DNA of 64,000 nt from Streptomyces maremycinicus (GTDB lineage Bacteria; Actinomycetota; Actinomycetes; Streptomycetales; Streptomycetaceae), in contig NZ_BBYG01000011.1 in the NCBI RefSeq assembly GCF_001184025.1, positions 455,574-519,573 on the forward strand, written 5' to 3'. Below the pieces are notes generated by a model. The model worked only from the letters and a program-made list of their open reading frames with translations. It was not told the DNA's origin and ran no database searches. Shown in pieces: positions 34,299-43,354 of this stretch. Every line of letters starts with the position of its first letter. The first letter of the stretch is position 1. Made by a program: the position numbers and the translations under genes.

Positions 34299-34452
34299 GT
34301 CGTGCGGGCCGCGCGCCGAGGACGAGTGCCCTTCGGCCGTGTCCGGTTCGGCGGGCACGTGGCGCGTCGGGCCGCCGGGTGTGCCGCGTCGGGCCGCCGC
34401 ATGTGCAGGAGTTACCCGCCCGGCCCGCGATCGCCCGGGCGGGTACAACCAT

Positions 34453-35616
34453 TTGGCGAAGCCGCACGTCTTCGTCGGTGATCGCACTGACGAGGAGACC
34501 ATCATCACCGCCATACGAAAGACCTTGACCGCCACCGCAGTTGTCGGCGCCGTCCTGGTGGGTTCGGCCGCCTGTGGCACCGTGGAGCAGCTGACCGCGG
34601 GCAAGAGGCTCGACGAGGCCTTCGACAAGCTCGCGAGCGAGAAGTCGATCTCCTTCGAGCTCGATCTGGACACGGACGCCCAGAGCCTGAAGGCCCTGGA
34701 CGCCTCGATGGATCCGGAGCCCGGCGAGGAGATGACGGACGAGGTCGCCGATCTGCTGAGCGGCGCGAAGATCAGTGTCACGGTCCAGTCGAAGAAGCCG
34801 ATCGGGGAGTCCGGGGAGAAGGACTACGTCGGCATGGCGATGAAGATCAGCACCGAGGACGGCGATCTCACCGAGTACCGGGTCATCGGCGACTACGCCT
34901 ACATCCGCTCCGATGTGAACGCCCTCGGCAAGGCCATGGGCTTTCCCGTGCCCTCGACGAAGGACCTTCCCCCGGAGGCGGGCGGGCTCAAGAAGGTACT
35001 CGAGGGAGAGTGGGTGAAGATCAACACCAAGGAGATGGAGAAGACCACCGCCGAGATGGGCGCGGAGCCGGGCGCGGCGCCCGAGCCGGAGCCCACCCTC
35101 GACGCCGAGGCGCAGAAGCAACTGCTGGAGGCGCTGCGCGAGACCGTCGCCCGCGAGGTCGCCTTCAAGACCGCCGGTGACGAGGACGGCGCCGAGCACA
35201 TCACCGCCACCGCTCCGTTCCGCACGCTCGTCACCGAGTTCCTCGGCGAGATCCGTCCGCTCGCGAAGAGCCTCCCGCCGGGCATGGAACTGCCCACGGA
35301 CAAGGACCTCAAGGACGCCCCGAACGCCAAGGTCACAGCCGACTTCACCCTCGACGACGGTGAGTTGACCGAGGTCTCCGTCGATCTCGCGAAGCTGGCC
35401 GAGAACGCGAAGGTGAAGAAGCTCGGGCTCGTGGTGCGGATGAGCGAGGGGCACAAGCCCGCGGCCCCGGCCGGCGCCACCGAGCTGGACATGGAGGAGA
35501 TCCTGGGCGGGTTCGGCGCCGCGATGATGGATGACGAGGCCTTCCTCGGGGACGAGGAGTTCCCCGAGGACGGGGCTCTCCTCGACGACTCCGCGCTCCT
35601 CGAGGGCGCGGCCTAG
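34453..35616 (+). CDS. Long lipoprotein of unknown function, start unusual
   Basis: A surface lipoprotein of about 370-387 residues. The signal peptide (TAIRKTLTATAVVGAVLVGS) ends in the lipobox SAACG. The body is highly acidic and Lys/Glu-rich, with a fold like LppX/LprG-type or LolA-like carriers (ISFELDLDTDAQ, then DYVGMAMKISTEDGDLTEYR, IGDYAYIRSD), ending in an Asp/Glu-rich tail. The start is odd: the natural beginning of the signal peptide is two ATC codons right after GAGGAG (34492-34497), with no ATG, GTG or TTG; the nearest regular in-frame start is the TTG used here, without a good ribosome site. No operon partner. Confidence 0.78.
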   Translation: MAKPHVFVGDRTDEETIITAIRKTLTATAVVGAVLVGSAACGTVEQLTAGKRLDEAFDKLASEKSISFELDLDTDAQSLKALDASMDPEPGEEMTDEVADLLSGAKISVTVQSKKPIGESGEKDYVGMAMKISTEDGDLTEYRVIGDYAYIRSDVNALGKAMGFPVPSTKDLPPEAGGLKKVLEGEWVKINTKEMEKTTAEMGAEPGAAPEPEPTLDAEAQKQLLEALRETVAREVAFKTAGDEDGAEHITATAPFRTLVTEFLGEIRPLAKSLPPGMELPTDKDLKDAPNAKVTADFTLDDGELTEVSVDLAKLAENAKVKKLGLVVRMSEGHKPAAPAGATELDMEEILGGFGAAMMDDEAFLGDEEFPEDGALLDDSALLEGAA

Positions 35617-35659
35617 CCACGCGCCACGGCACGTGGGTAGATCCGTTGCGAAGCGGCGT

Positions 35660-35711
35660 ACGGATTGGTCCGGAAGGAGAATTCCTTCGATCGGATGAGC
35701 GACCAATCCGT
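35660..35711. promoter_or_regulatory. Nested inverted repeats before the molybdoenzyme gene
   Basis: ACGGATTGGTC (35660-35670) and GACCAATCCGT (35701-35711) are exact inverted copies of 11 bp. Inside them lies a second stem GAAGGA/TCCTTC (35673-35688). The structure ends 26 bp before the start codon, so it could be an operator or a leader hairpin. No regulator gene is adjacent. Confidence 0.55.
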
Positions 35712-35737
35712 GCCGCGTCCAGGCCCGGATTCCCCAT

Positions 35738-37354
35738 GTGACAGACGACGGGAAGAACAGGCGGACTCCGCGGAGCGGGACGCGGCCGGCGCTCGGTGCG
35801 CTCAGCGGTGTCCTCGCGGGATGCGCCGCCCTCGCCGTCGCCGAACTGGCGGCGGGCCGGGTGCGTCCGCAGGCCGGTCCGGTGGTCGCGGTCGGTGGTG
35901 CCGCGATCGACCGGACGCCCGCGGCGGTGAAAGCCTGGGCGATCCGGAATTTCGGCACCGACGACAAACTCGTCCTCCAGCTCGGGATCCTCGCCGTACT
36001 CGCCCTGTTCGCCCTCGCCCTGGGTGCTCTCGCACCGCGGTACCGGCGGAGCGGGTCCGCCGGGGTGCTCCTGCTCGGCGCAGTCGGAGCGGCCGCGGCG
36101 ATCGGCCGGCCGGATTCCACGGGGCTCACGGACGCGCTGCCCTCCGCCGTGGGCGGGGTCGCCGGAGCCTTCCTCCTGTACTTCCTGGCCGGCCGTCTCG
36201 CGTTGCGTGCGCCCGCACCGGGCGGCGCGGGAGGCACGGAGGGCGCGGCGTTCCCGGGACCGGAGTGGGACCGGCGGGGGTTCGTGCTCGCGGCGAGCGC
36301 GGCCGCGGTCGCGTCCGCCGGGGCCGGAGTGCTCGGCCGCGTGCTGAACGCGACGAGCGGCCGTGACGCGGTCGCCTCCCGCGAGGATCTCGTCCTGCCC
36401 GCCCCGGACTCGCCCGCTCCGGCGGTGCCCCGGGCCGCGCAGGTGCGGATCCCCGGGATCAGCTCCTTCACGACGCCGAACCAGGACTTCTACCGTGTGG
36501 ACACCGCCCTGGTCGTGCCCAAGGTCGACGCGACCGCCTGGCGGCTGCGCGTCCACGGCCGAGGGGTCGTCCGTCCGGTCACGCTGTCCTTCGACGATCT
36601 GCTGCGGCGGGATCTGATCGAGCGTGACATCACCCTGACCTGTGTGTCGAACGAGGTCGGCGGCCCGTACGTGGGCAACGCCCGCTGGCTCGGCGTGCGC
36701 CTGGCCGATCTGCTGACCGAGTGCGGGGTCCGGCCTCCCTCCGCGGGAGGACCCGCCGATCAGCTGGTGGCCCGGTCGGTGGACGGCATGACGCTCGGCA
36801 GCCCGGTCGAGGACGTCATGGACGGCCGCGACGCCCTGCTCGCCGTGGGGATGAACGGCGAACCGCTGCCCTTCGCGCACGGCTTCCCGGTCCGCATGGT
36901 GGTGCCCGGCCTCTACGGCTACGTCTCCGCGTGCAAGTGGATCGAGGACATCGAACTCACCACGTTCGACGCCTACGACCCCTACTGGGTGAAACGCGAC
37001 TGGGCCCGCAGGGCGCCGGTCAAGACCCAGTCCCGCATCGACACGCCCAAACCCTTCGCCCGCCCCGGAGCCGGCACCGTCATGGTCGCGGGGGTGGCCT
37101 GGGCCCAGCACCGCGGTATCGACAAGGTCGAGGTCCGCGTCGACGACGGCCCCTGGCAGCCGGCCCGCCTCGCGGCCGAGGACTCCCGTGACACCTGGCG
37201 CCAGTGGTCCTTCCCCTGGCAGGCGACCAGGGGCGGCCACACCCTCACCGTGCGCGCTACCGACCGCACCGGCGCGGTGCAGACCGAAGAACGCGCCCGC
37301 ACGGTGCCCGACGGCGCCAGCGGCCGGCACTCCGTCGTGGTCACCGTCGACTGA
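35738..37354 (+). CDS. Membrane molybdopterin oxidoreductase (sulfite oxidase family)
   Basis: A 538-residue enzyme of the sulfite oxidase/YedY superfamily. The N-terminal part has membrane helices near residues 18-36, 80-100, 107-121 and 135-155, then a twin-Arg helix (WDRRGFVLAASAAAVASAG). The molybdopterin domain follows (about 225-420) with the Mo-ligand Cys at about 302 (LTCVSNEVGGPYVGN), then the immunoglobulin-like dimerisation domain (VAGVAWAQHRGIDKVEVRVD). The active site should face outward. The fasciclin lipoprotein follows 134 bp downstream; the two occur together near sigK/rskA in actinobacteria, but no sigma factor is here. The substrate is unknown. Confidence 0.9.
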   Translation: MTDDGKNRRTPRSGTRPALGALSGVLAGCAALAVAELAAGRVRPQAGPVVAVGGAAIDRTPAAVKAWAIRNFGTDDKLVLQLGILAVLALFALALGALAPRYRRSGSAGVLLLGAVGAAAAIGRPDSTGLTDALPSAVGGVAGAFLLYFLAGRLALRAPAPGGAGGTEGAAFPGPEWDRRGFVLAASAAAVASAGAGVLGRVLNATSGRDAVASREDLVLPAPDSPAPAVPRAAQVRIPGISSFTTPNQDFYRVDTALVVPKVDATAWRLRVHGRGVVRPVTLSFDDLLRRDLIERDITLTCVSNEVGGPYVGNARWLGVRLADLLTECGVRPPSAGGPADQLVARSVDGMTLGSPVEDVMDGRDALLAVGMNGEPLPFAHGFPVRMVVPGLYGYVSACKWIEDIELTTFDAYDPYWVKRDWARRAPVKTQSRIDTPKPFARPGAGTVMVAGVAWAQHRGIDKVEVRVDDGPWQPARLAAEDSRDTWRQWSFPWQATRGGHTLTVRATDRTGAVQTEERARTVPDGASGRHSVVVTVD

Positions 37355-37488
37355 CCCCCGACCCCTCAGACCCCCAGCCAGACCCCAGACCCCAGACCCA
37401 CGTCACCTTCCCTCCACCCATTTCCCCACGGATTTCCGCCCCCCCGAGGAACGCAGCGCTCGCTGCGGCAACCAACAGGAGAAACCCC

Positions 37489-38148
37489 ATGAACACCCGT
37501 ATCCGCCGTGTCGCCATGACCGTGACCGCCGCCGCCCTTCTGCCGCTCGCGCTGAGCGCCTGCTCGGACGACGGCAGCGGGACGAGCGGCGCGGACTCCT
37601 CCGCGAAGACCGCGGCGTCGGCCACCGCCTCCGACGACGGCATGGCCGGCGCCGGCAGCACCGCCGCCTCGGACGAGCCGTTCGGACCTGCCTGTTCGTC
37701 GGTGCCCGCGAGCGGCGCCGGCTCCTTCGACGGGATGGCCCAGGACCCGGTGGCCACCGCGGCGTCCAACAACCCGGCCCTGTCCACGCTGGTGACGGCG
37801 GTGAAGAAGGCAGGCCTGGTCGACACCCTCAACAACGCCCAGAACATCACCGTGTTCGCCCCGACCAACGACGCATTCGCCAAGATCCCCAAGGCCACCC
37901 TGGACAAGGTCCTCAACGACAAGGCCCAGCTGACGAAGATCCTCACCTACCACGTGGTGGGTCAGCAGCTCACCCCGAAGGACCTGGAGAACGGCTCCTT
38001 CACCACGCTGGAGAAGTCCGAGCTGACGACCTCGGGCTCGGGCGAGTCCTACACCGTGAACGACTCCGCCAAGGTGGTCTGCGGGAACGTCAAGACCGCC
38101 AATGCCCACGTCTACATCATCGACACCGTCCTGATGCCCACCGGCTGA
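37489..38148 (+). CDS. Fasciclin-domain lipoprotein (MPT70/MPT83-like)
   Basis: A 219-residue secreted lipoprotein. The signal peptide ends in LALSAC; a Ser/Ala-rich linker is followed by one fasciclin (FAS1) domain with the conserved NITVFAPTNDAFAKIP and ILTYHVVGQ segments and an internal Cys pair (GPACSS, VVCGN). AGGAG precedes the ATG. It is the counterpart of the mycobacterial MPT83/MPT70 antigens, whose genes lie near sigK together with a membrane molybdoenzyme-like gene. A hairpin terminator follows. Confidence 0.92.
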   Translation: MNTRIRRVAMTVTAAALLPLALSACSDDGSGTSGADSSAKTAASATASDDGMAGAGSTAASDEPFGPACSSVPASGAGSFDGMAQDPVATAASNNPALSTLVTAVKKAGLVDTLNNAQNITVFAPTNDAFAKIPKATLDKVLNDKAQLTKILTYHVVGQQLTPKDLENGSFTTLEKSELTTSGSGESYTVNDSAKVVCGNVKTANAHVYIIDTVLMPTG

Positions 38149-38160
38149 CGGCACATCGGA

Positions 38161-38190
38161 CGCCGGGCACCGCACCGCCGGTGCCCGGCG
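38161..38190 (+). terminator. Hairpin terminator after the fasciclin gene
   Basis: CGCCGGGCACCG and CGGTGCCCGGCG form a perfect 12-bp stem with a six-base loop, 12 bp after the stop codon. A G/C-rich second hairpin region follows to 38220. Confidence 0.75.
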
Positions 38191-38356
38191 CCCGGCGTCC
38201 GGCGCCCGGCGTCCCGGGGGGGCTGAATGGCTGGCACGGAGGCGACAGGGCCGGTCCGGGTGTCACACCATCGAGGAGAAGCAGGTCGCGGGGCGGCACC
38301 GGGTGTGCCGCGCACGGCGGCCACCCCCTGGTGACCGAGACCGTCCGGAGGCGGAT

Positions 38357-39418
38357 GTGACAGTGAACCGGCTGGGCCTGGTCGTGCACGGCGGACGTCC
38401 GGAGGCCGTGGCGGCGGCGGACCTCGTCCGCGCGTGGTGCGCGGAACACGCCGTGGCCTGCGCGGACATCGACGTGTGGCACGACGGCGGGCGGCGCGGC
38501 GCCCGCGAGGAGGTCGAGGCCGCGGGCCACCCCGACCTCGTGGTGACCCTGGGCGGCGACGGCACCTTTCTGCGCGGCGCCCGGCTGGCCGCCGCCAACG
38601 ACGCCCTGGTCCTGGGGGTCGACCTGGGCCGGGTCGGCTTTCTGACGGAGGTGTCGGCGGCCGGGGTGCGTTCGGCCCTGGACGCGGTGCGGGAGGGCCG
38701 GTTCGAGGTCGACAGCCGGATGCTGCTGGCGCTGCGGGCCTCGCGCCGGCTGGAGGTTCCGGCGGGCATGGAATCGCTCATCGAGTACGGCCGTGGGCCG
38801 CTCCTGCCCCCTCCGCAGGTACGGCCCGACTGCGAGGTCGACAAGGACTGGGGCATCCCGCTGGACGTCACCGCGCTCAACGACATCGTGGTGGAGAAGC
38901 TGGTCAGGGACCGCCAGGTGTCGGTCGGGGTCTATGTCTCCGGGCGGCTCCTGGCCTCCTACTCGGCCGACGCGCTGCTCGTCGCCACGCCGACCGGCTC
39001 GACCGCCTACAGCTTCGCCGCGGGCGGGCCCGTCGTCTCGCCCCGGGCGGAGGCCCTCGTCTTCACACCGGTGGCCCCGCACATGGCCTTCGACCGTTCC
39101 GTCGTCACCGCCCCCGACGAACCCGTCGGACTGCGTCTGCTGGAGCGTTCGGGAACGGCAGCCGTCAGCATCGACGGCCAGTTGCGCGGTGTGCTCGACC
39201 CGGGAGAATGGATCGGCGTGTACGCCGCCCCGCGCCGCCTGCGGGCCGTCCGGCTGGGCCCGATGGACTTCTACGGACGGCTGCGCGAGCGGATGAACCT
39301 GACCGACGCCCCGGCAGCCGTCGCGGACGGTTCCCCCGCCCCGCTCTGGTCCTTCACGACGCCACCACCCGGCGACCTCGCCCATCTGTCCCTGCCGACG
39401 GCCCCGGACCGTGCCTGA
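38357..39418 (+). CDS. NAD kinase (second copy type)
   Basis: An ATP- or polyphosphate-NAD kinase of 353 residues that makes NADP. The key motifs are VVTLGGDGTFLRGARLAA (GGDGT near 67), GVDLGRVGFLTEV, the NAD-site ALNDIVVEK (about 174) and ATPTGSTAYSFAAGGPVVSP. An insert of about 25 residues (about 140-165, PLLPPPQVRPDCEVDKDW) and a C-terminal extension make it longer than the usual 300. GGAGG lies five bases before the GTG. Streptomyces genomes have a housekeeping NAD kinase elsewhere, so this is probably an accessory copy. Confidence 0.9.
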   Translation: MTVNRLGLVVHGGRPEAVAAADLVRAWCAEHAVACADIDVWHDGGRRGAREEVEAAGHPDLVVTLGGDGTFLRGARLAAANDALVLGVDLGRVGFLTEVSAAGVRSALDAVREGRFEVDSRMLLALRASRRLEVPAGMESLIEYGRGPLLPPPQVRPDCEVDKDWGIPLDVTALNDIVVEKLVRDRQVSVGVYVSGRLLASYSADALLVATPTGSTAYSFAAGGPVVSPRAEALVFTPVAPHMAFDRSVVTAPDEPVGLRLLERSGTAAVSIDGQLRGVLDPGEWIGVYAAPRRLRAVRLGPMDFYGRLRERMNLTDAPAAVADGSPAPLWSFTTPPPGDLAHLSLPTAPDRA

Positions 39419-39468
39419 CCGGGCAGCCGCGCCCCGGCCCCTTCGCCGCGACGCGGGACGGGGATTCC

Positions 39469-40473
39469 TCAGGGGACGCGTGACGCCGCCGTGCGGGCCA
39501 GGGACAGCGTGCGGGAGCGGGAGGGCGCCGTGGGACTGCCCGCCTCGCTGAGGACGACCAGGGTCTTGCCCACGACCACCAGGACCAGGGTCTCCTGGAC
39601 GGTGAAGGTCTCGCTGGTCGCGGTGACCGTGGCGTGCCACGACGCGTCGCCGATGCCCGCCGCGCCGTGCGCCACCACCCGCTCGGTGCCGGTCATGCCG
39701 TCGCTCCAGCCGATGGCGAACTCGGCGCAGCCGGACAGCACGGCCGCCGCCTGCTGGAGGTCCTGCCGCGCACCCGAGCCCGGCAGCGCGCGCACCACCT
39801 CCTGGAGGAACGGACCGCTCTGGCTCTGGGCGAAGGTGGCCCTGGCCTCGACCGCGCCGGCACGGGTACTGCGGTAGGACTCCAGCGCGTTGAGCGTGCT
39901 GACGCACTCGGGGCGGTCCGAGCGGGTGGGGGGATCGTTGCGCAGGTCGGTCCGTACGTAACCGGCGGGGAGCTGGCCCGTCGTCAGCAGCGCGGACGAC
40001 AGCCGGGCGGCGGTGGGCAGCTCGGGGCCGGCCTGGGTGCCCCCTCCGGAAGACGAGCGGCCACCTGATCCCGACCCCGACCCCGACCCTGTGCCCGAGC
40101 CGCCGCCGCTTCCGCTTCCGCCGGATCCCGTGCTCCCTCCGCTTCCGCCTCCCGCGCCGCCGGTCCCCGACGCGCCGGAACCTCCCGTACGGCCCGTCCT
40201 CCCCGAACCGCTCGCGCTCTTCGAGGGGGAAGGGGAGCCGGACGAGGCCTTCGTGGAGGCTGAGGCGGAGGCGGAGGCGGACGGGGAGCCGGAGGGGGCC
40301 GGGGCCCCGGTGGCCGGCGACGACAGCGACGGATCGACGGGGACGACGGTGTCCGCCCGGTCGGTGGCGTGGCCGCACGCGGTGAGCGCCGTGGCCAGGA
40401 GCGCGGCCGTGACCGGCACGGTGGTGAACCGGTGTCGGCGGGCGGTGGTCGTGGTGGTGGTCGGCCGGCTCAT
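39469..40473 (-). CDS. Ser/Gly-rich lipoprotein of the M48 operon
   Basis: A 334-residue lipoprotein: an Arg/Thr-rich start, a hydrophobic stretch and the lipobox LTACG, then about 110 residues of Ser/Gly/Ala low complexity (about 58-170), which should span the cell wall, then a folded C-terminal domain (GPELPTAARLSSALLTTGQL to the end). The latter has a Cys pair (RPECVST, LSGCAEF) and resembles PknH-like sensor or LpqN-like extracellular domains. GAGGAGG precedes the ATG. It follows the membrane peptidase gene by 51 bp, probably on the same transcript. Function unknown. Confidence 0.8.
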   Translation of the reverse strand: MSRPTTTTTTARRHRFTTVPVTAALLATALTACGHATDRADTVVPVDPSLSSPATGAPAPSGSPSASASASASTKASSGSPSPSKSASGSGRTGRTGGSGASGTGGAGGGSGGSTGSGGSGSGGGSGTGSGSGSGSGGRSSSGGGTQAGPELPTAARLSSALLTTGQLPAGYVRTDLRNDPPTRSDRPECVSTLNALESYRSTRAGAVEARATFAQSQSGPFLQEVVRALPGSGARQDLQQAAAVLSGCAEFAIGWSDGMTGTERVVAHGAAGIGDASWHATVTATSETFTVQETLVLVVVGKTLVVLSEAGSPTAPSRSRTLSLARTAASRVP

Positions 40474-40524
40474 GCGTGCCTCCTCGGAGAGCGGGTGGAC
40501 CGTCGGGTGCGGGAGCGCGCGGGC

Positions 40525-42657
40525 TCAGCGGTGGTAGCGGAAGTACAGGTCGCAGCGCAGGAGCGAGGCGACCAGCGCCTCGGAGTCCACCGGACCTGCG
40601 GGGTCGCGCAGCAGTACGGCGGAGGCGGCGCTGAAGACGGTGTCGTCGAGGCCGCCGAGCAGTGCGGCCGTGTCGAGCCGGCGGCGCGGGTCGGTCCAGA
40701 CGACCGTTCCGCCGAGGTTCAGCGCACGGCACACGAGCCCGGTGTCCGCCCGCAGCCGCGCGGTGCGCTCCTCCTCGGGCGGGAGGACGGGGAGATCCTC
40801 CAGGGGCACGATCTCGTCACCGGTGGTGGCCGCCGACCCGGGCCGGACGGTGACCGAGGCCGGGGGACCGGAGGACCGGGCGGCCGATGCCGTCGGCGCC
40901 TGCCCGAAGTCGCCGCCGACCGTGGCCCACCCGGCCCCGGCCGCGACGACGACCCCGGCGAACGCGAGCACGGCCACCGGCCGGAACCGGCGGGCGACGC
41001 TCCCCCGCGCGGCCCGCCGCCTCGCCGCGGCGAGAGGAACCAGCGCCCCGACGACGGCCACCAGAACCCCCGTCACCCACCAGGGTGTGGCGATCACGCT
41101 CCACCGGATGTCCGGGGCGGCACGGGCCGCGACCAGGCGGGCGAAGAGGAACCAGCTGCCCAGCGGCACGGCGACCAGGACTCCGGAGAGGACGACGGCC
41201 GCCGCGCACGCGGGTGCCGAGCGCGGACCGCTGACCGCGGCCCCGGCGGCCCGGGCGAGAGAGGTGGTCCAGGTGGCGAACAGCGCCCCGCCGATCACCA
41301 GGGCCGCCGTCAGGGCGAGCACCTGGGCGAGGGGAGCGTGCACGAGGGAGAGCGCCGTGGCCAGTCCGTCCGCCGTGCCCGTGTCGCGCACCCAGTCGCC
41401 CGCGGCCCGCCCGGACAGCTGGCTGCCCACGAGCACGCCGAGACCCAACGCGGCCCCCGCCCGTGCCGGACGGCGGCCCGACGCGTCCCGGTGTCCCACC
41501 GCGACGGCCCGCCACCAGGCCACGACCACCACCCCGGCGACCGCCCAGCCGGTCAGCAACCCCGTGATGTGGTAGGCGAGTCGGGCTCGCGTCGGCATCA
41601 GGGAAGCCACCAGCAGCGTCAGTTCGGTGAAGAGCAGCCCCGCGGCCAGTCCGGTGGCCAGGCATTCGGTCGCCGTGACGCCCCAGGAGCGCGCCGGGTC
41701 CGCGAGCACGTCGAGGCGGGCTCTGGAGGTCGGATGGCTGGCGAGGCCCGCGGCCCGCAGCACCCGTCGGCGGCGGCTCGGCGGCTGGTCGGAGGCGACA
41801 TGCTCGGCGGTGGCGCCCAGCGGCGCGCGCGGATCCGCCTCCGCCGCGAGATCGGCGTCGTGCTCCCGCACCCGAAGGACCGCGCACAGGGTGAGCAGCA
41901 TGATCACCAGGACGACCGGCATCCGCGCCAGCAGACCCGCGGTGAGCTGACCGGGGTCCAGCAGCAGGGCCGCGCCGACCGGCAGGGTGACCCCCGCGAG
42001 CAGGATCCACCAGGCGGCGACGGCGAGCCGTACCCGACCCACGTCCCGCAGGCGCAGATGGGCCAGTTCGTGGCGGAACACGGCCTCCACCTGACGGTCG
42101 GGCAGGTTGAAGACATTCGAGTCGGCCACGATCCACGGCTCGCGCCGGGTGCCGGAGGCGCGGGCGCCGACCCCGACCCGCCGCCCGCGCACCCACAGCG
42201 TCGGCCGGGGCCCTCCCGGAGCGCCGTCCCCGTCGGGCAGTACGGCGGCCAGCCTCGCGGAGAGCGACGAGCGGTCGGGCTCCGCCGCCCACCGCCACAG
42301 GCTCAGCCGGCGGCCGGCGGCCCGGCCGAGCAGGGCGAGGGCGAGCAGCGCGAGCGGCCCGCACAGCACGACCGCCGACTGCGCCAGCCGGACGTCGTTG
42401 ACGCAGCCCGTGAAACGGTCGAGGACCCGGTCGGGCGGGCCCCCCGCGGCGGGCAGACAGGCGAGCTGGGCGCCCGGCCAGTTGCCCTGTCCCAGGACCA
42501 GCCACCACCACGTCGCGAACGAGGCGCCCGCGCACGCGACGAGGACCAGCAGCACCAGCCGGGTGGTCGTCGGCAGCGGCAGCGGGCTGGAGACGAGCGC
42601 GCGAGCGGTGTCCCGTCGGACGGCGGCGGACCTGGCGGCGCCCGGCGCACCGCTCAC
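40525..42657 (-). CDS. Membrane M48-family metallopeptidase-like protein
   Basis: A 710-residue multi-pass membrane protein with a zinc site. The peptidase segment VFRHELAHLRLRD (HELAH near 196-200) lies on a cytoplasmic stretch after two helices (near 31-55 and 93-112), with many further helices in the C-terminal 450 residues, and a final soluble Ser/Val domain (GSAATTGDEIVPLEDLPVLP). The organisation is M48/BlaR-like, but it is much longer than HtpX (about 290). The GTG start overlaps the stop of the upstream gene. Together with the lipoprotein it may form an envelope sensing or processing unit. Confidence 0.8.
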   Translation of the reverse strand: MSGAPGAARSAAVRRDTARALVSSPLPLPTTTRLVLLVLVACAGASFATWWWLVLGQGNWPGAQLACLPAAGGPPDRVLDRFTGCVNDVRLAQSAVVLCGPLALLALALLGRAAGRRLSLWRWAAEPDRSSLSARLAAVLPDGDGAPGGPRPTLWVRGRRVGVGARASGTRREPWIVADSNVFNLPDRQVEAVFRHELAHLRLRDVGRVRLAVAAWWILLAGVTLPVGAALLLDPGQLTAGLLARMPVVLVIMLLTLCAVLRVREHDADLAAEADPRAPLGATAEHVASDQPPSRRRRVLRAAGLASHPTSRARLDVLADPARSWGVTATECLATGLAAGLLFTELTLLVASLMPTRARLAYHITGLLTGWAVAGVVVVAWWRAVAVGHRDASGRRPARAGAALGLGVLVGSQLSGRAAGDWVRDTGTADGLATALSLVHAPLAQVLALTAALVIGGALFATWTTSLARAAGAAVSGPRSAPACAAAVVLSGVLVAVPLGSWFLFARLVAARAAPDIRWSVIATPWWVTGVLVAVVGALVPLAAARRRAARGSVARRFRPVAVLAFAGVVVAAGAGWATVGGDFGQAPTASAARSSGPPASVTVRPGSAATTGDEIVPLEDLPVLPPEEERTARLRADTGLVCRALNLGGTVVWTDPRRRLDTAALLGGLDDTVFSAASAVLLRDPAGPVDSEALVASLLRCDLYFRYHR

Positions 42658-43283
42658 GACGGCGGTGTGCGCGCGGGTGCCTGGACCTCACCCGCTTCCT
42701 CGCGGACGGCGGCCGGACCGGCTTCCTCGTGCCCGGCGACCGCACCCGACTCCCCGTTGGCGGCCGACGGACCGTCTGCCTCGTGCGAGTCCGCCGCCGG
42801 TCCGGGCGCGGGCTCCGCCGGCGGACGTACCACGGCCACGACGACGAGATGGGCGCACGCCGCGGCCTGCGCGGGTGACAGCCGGACGGCCCGGCCCTGG
42901 GCCAGCGCCCAGGCGGTGAGTTCCTGTGGCGTCACCCCGGCGAGCTCGGGGAGGGCGGAGGTCAGCGCCGTACGCCGCTCGTCGGTCGCGGCGCCGCGCG
43001 CCCGCCGTCGCCGCCACCACCGCCCGAGTCGGCTGCCGCCCGCCCGGATGCGTCCGGAGGCGAGGTCGGCGAGGATCTGCGAGACCACCGCCACGAGCAC
43101 CGGCAGCAGGACGGCCGTCTGGACGCCGTCGCCCAGCGGGTCCCCGGCCGGACGGTGCAGGGGCTGCGGGGGATAGGGCCGGGCGGCATAGGCCCGGCAG
43201 GTCTCGTCGAGCTTCTCCAGTTCGGCCGGTGCGAGGCCGCGGACCACTTCACGCAGGACGTCCTGCCCCGTGCGCTGGTGCAT
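42654..43283 (-). CDS. Unknown protein coupled to the M48 peptidase
   Basis: A 209-residue protein of unknown function and first gene of the operon; GGGAGGAAT lies six bases before the ATG. A helical N-terminus (LREVVRGLAPAELEKLDETC) is followed by one hydrophobic stretch (AVLLPVLVAVVSQILADL, about 56-73), a very basic turn (RLGRWWRRRRARG) and a helical domain, then a disordered acidic tail. Its stop overlaps the peptidase start (GTGA), so it is likely a partner of that protein. Confidence 0.75.
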   Translation of the reverse strand: MHQRTGQDVLREVVRGLAPAELEKLDETCRAYAARPYPPQPLHRPAGDPLGDGVQTAVLLPVLVAVVSQILADLASGRIRAGGSRLGRWWRRRRARGAATDERRTALTSALPELAGVTPQELTAWALAQGRAVRLSPAQAAACAHLVVVAVVRPPAEPAPGPAADSHEADGPSAANGESGAVAGHEEAGPAAVREEAGEVQAPARTPPS

Positions 43284-43354
43284 GAATTCCTCCCGTAAGG
43301 ACGGACCGGTGCTGCGCGTACGAGTCCTGTGGCGGTGTCCCGTCCGCCGTCGGG

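Noticed and set aside
33631..36471. A 946-codon open frame on the minus strand
   Set aside because: It runs opposite the lipoprotein and molybdoenzyme genes, whose signal peptides, lipobox and Mo-ligand motif are clear. The translation is Arg/Pro/Gly-rich with no recognisable domain, typical of high-GC shadows.
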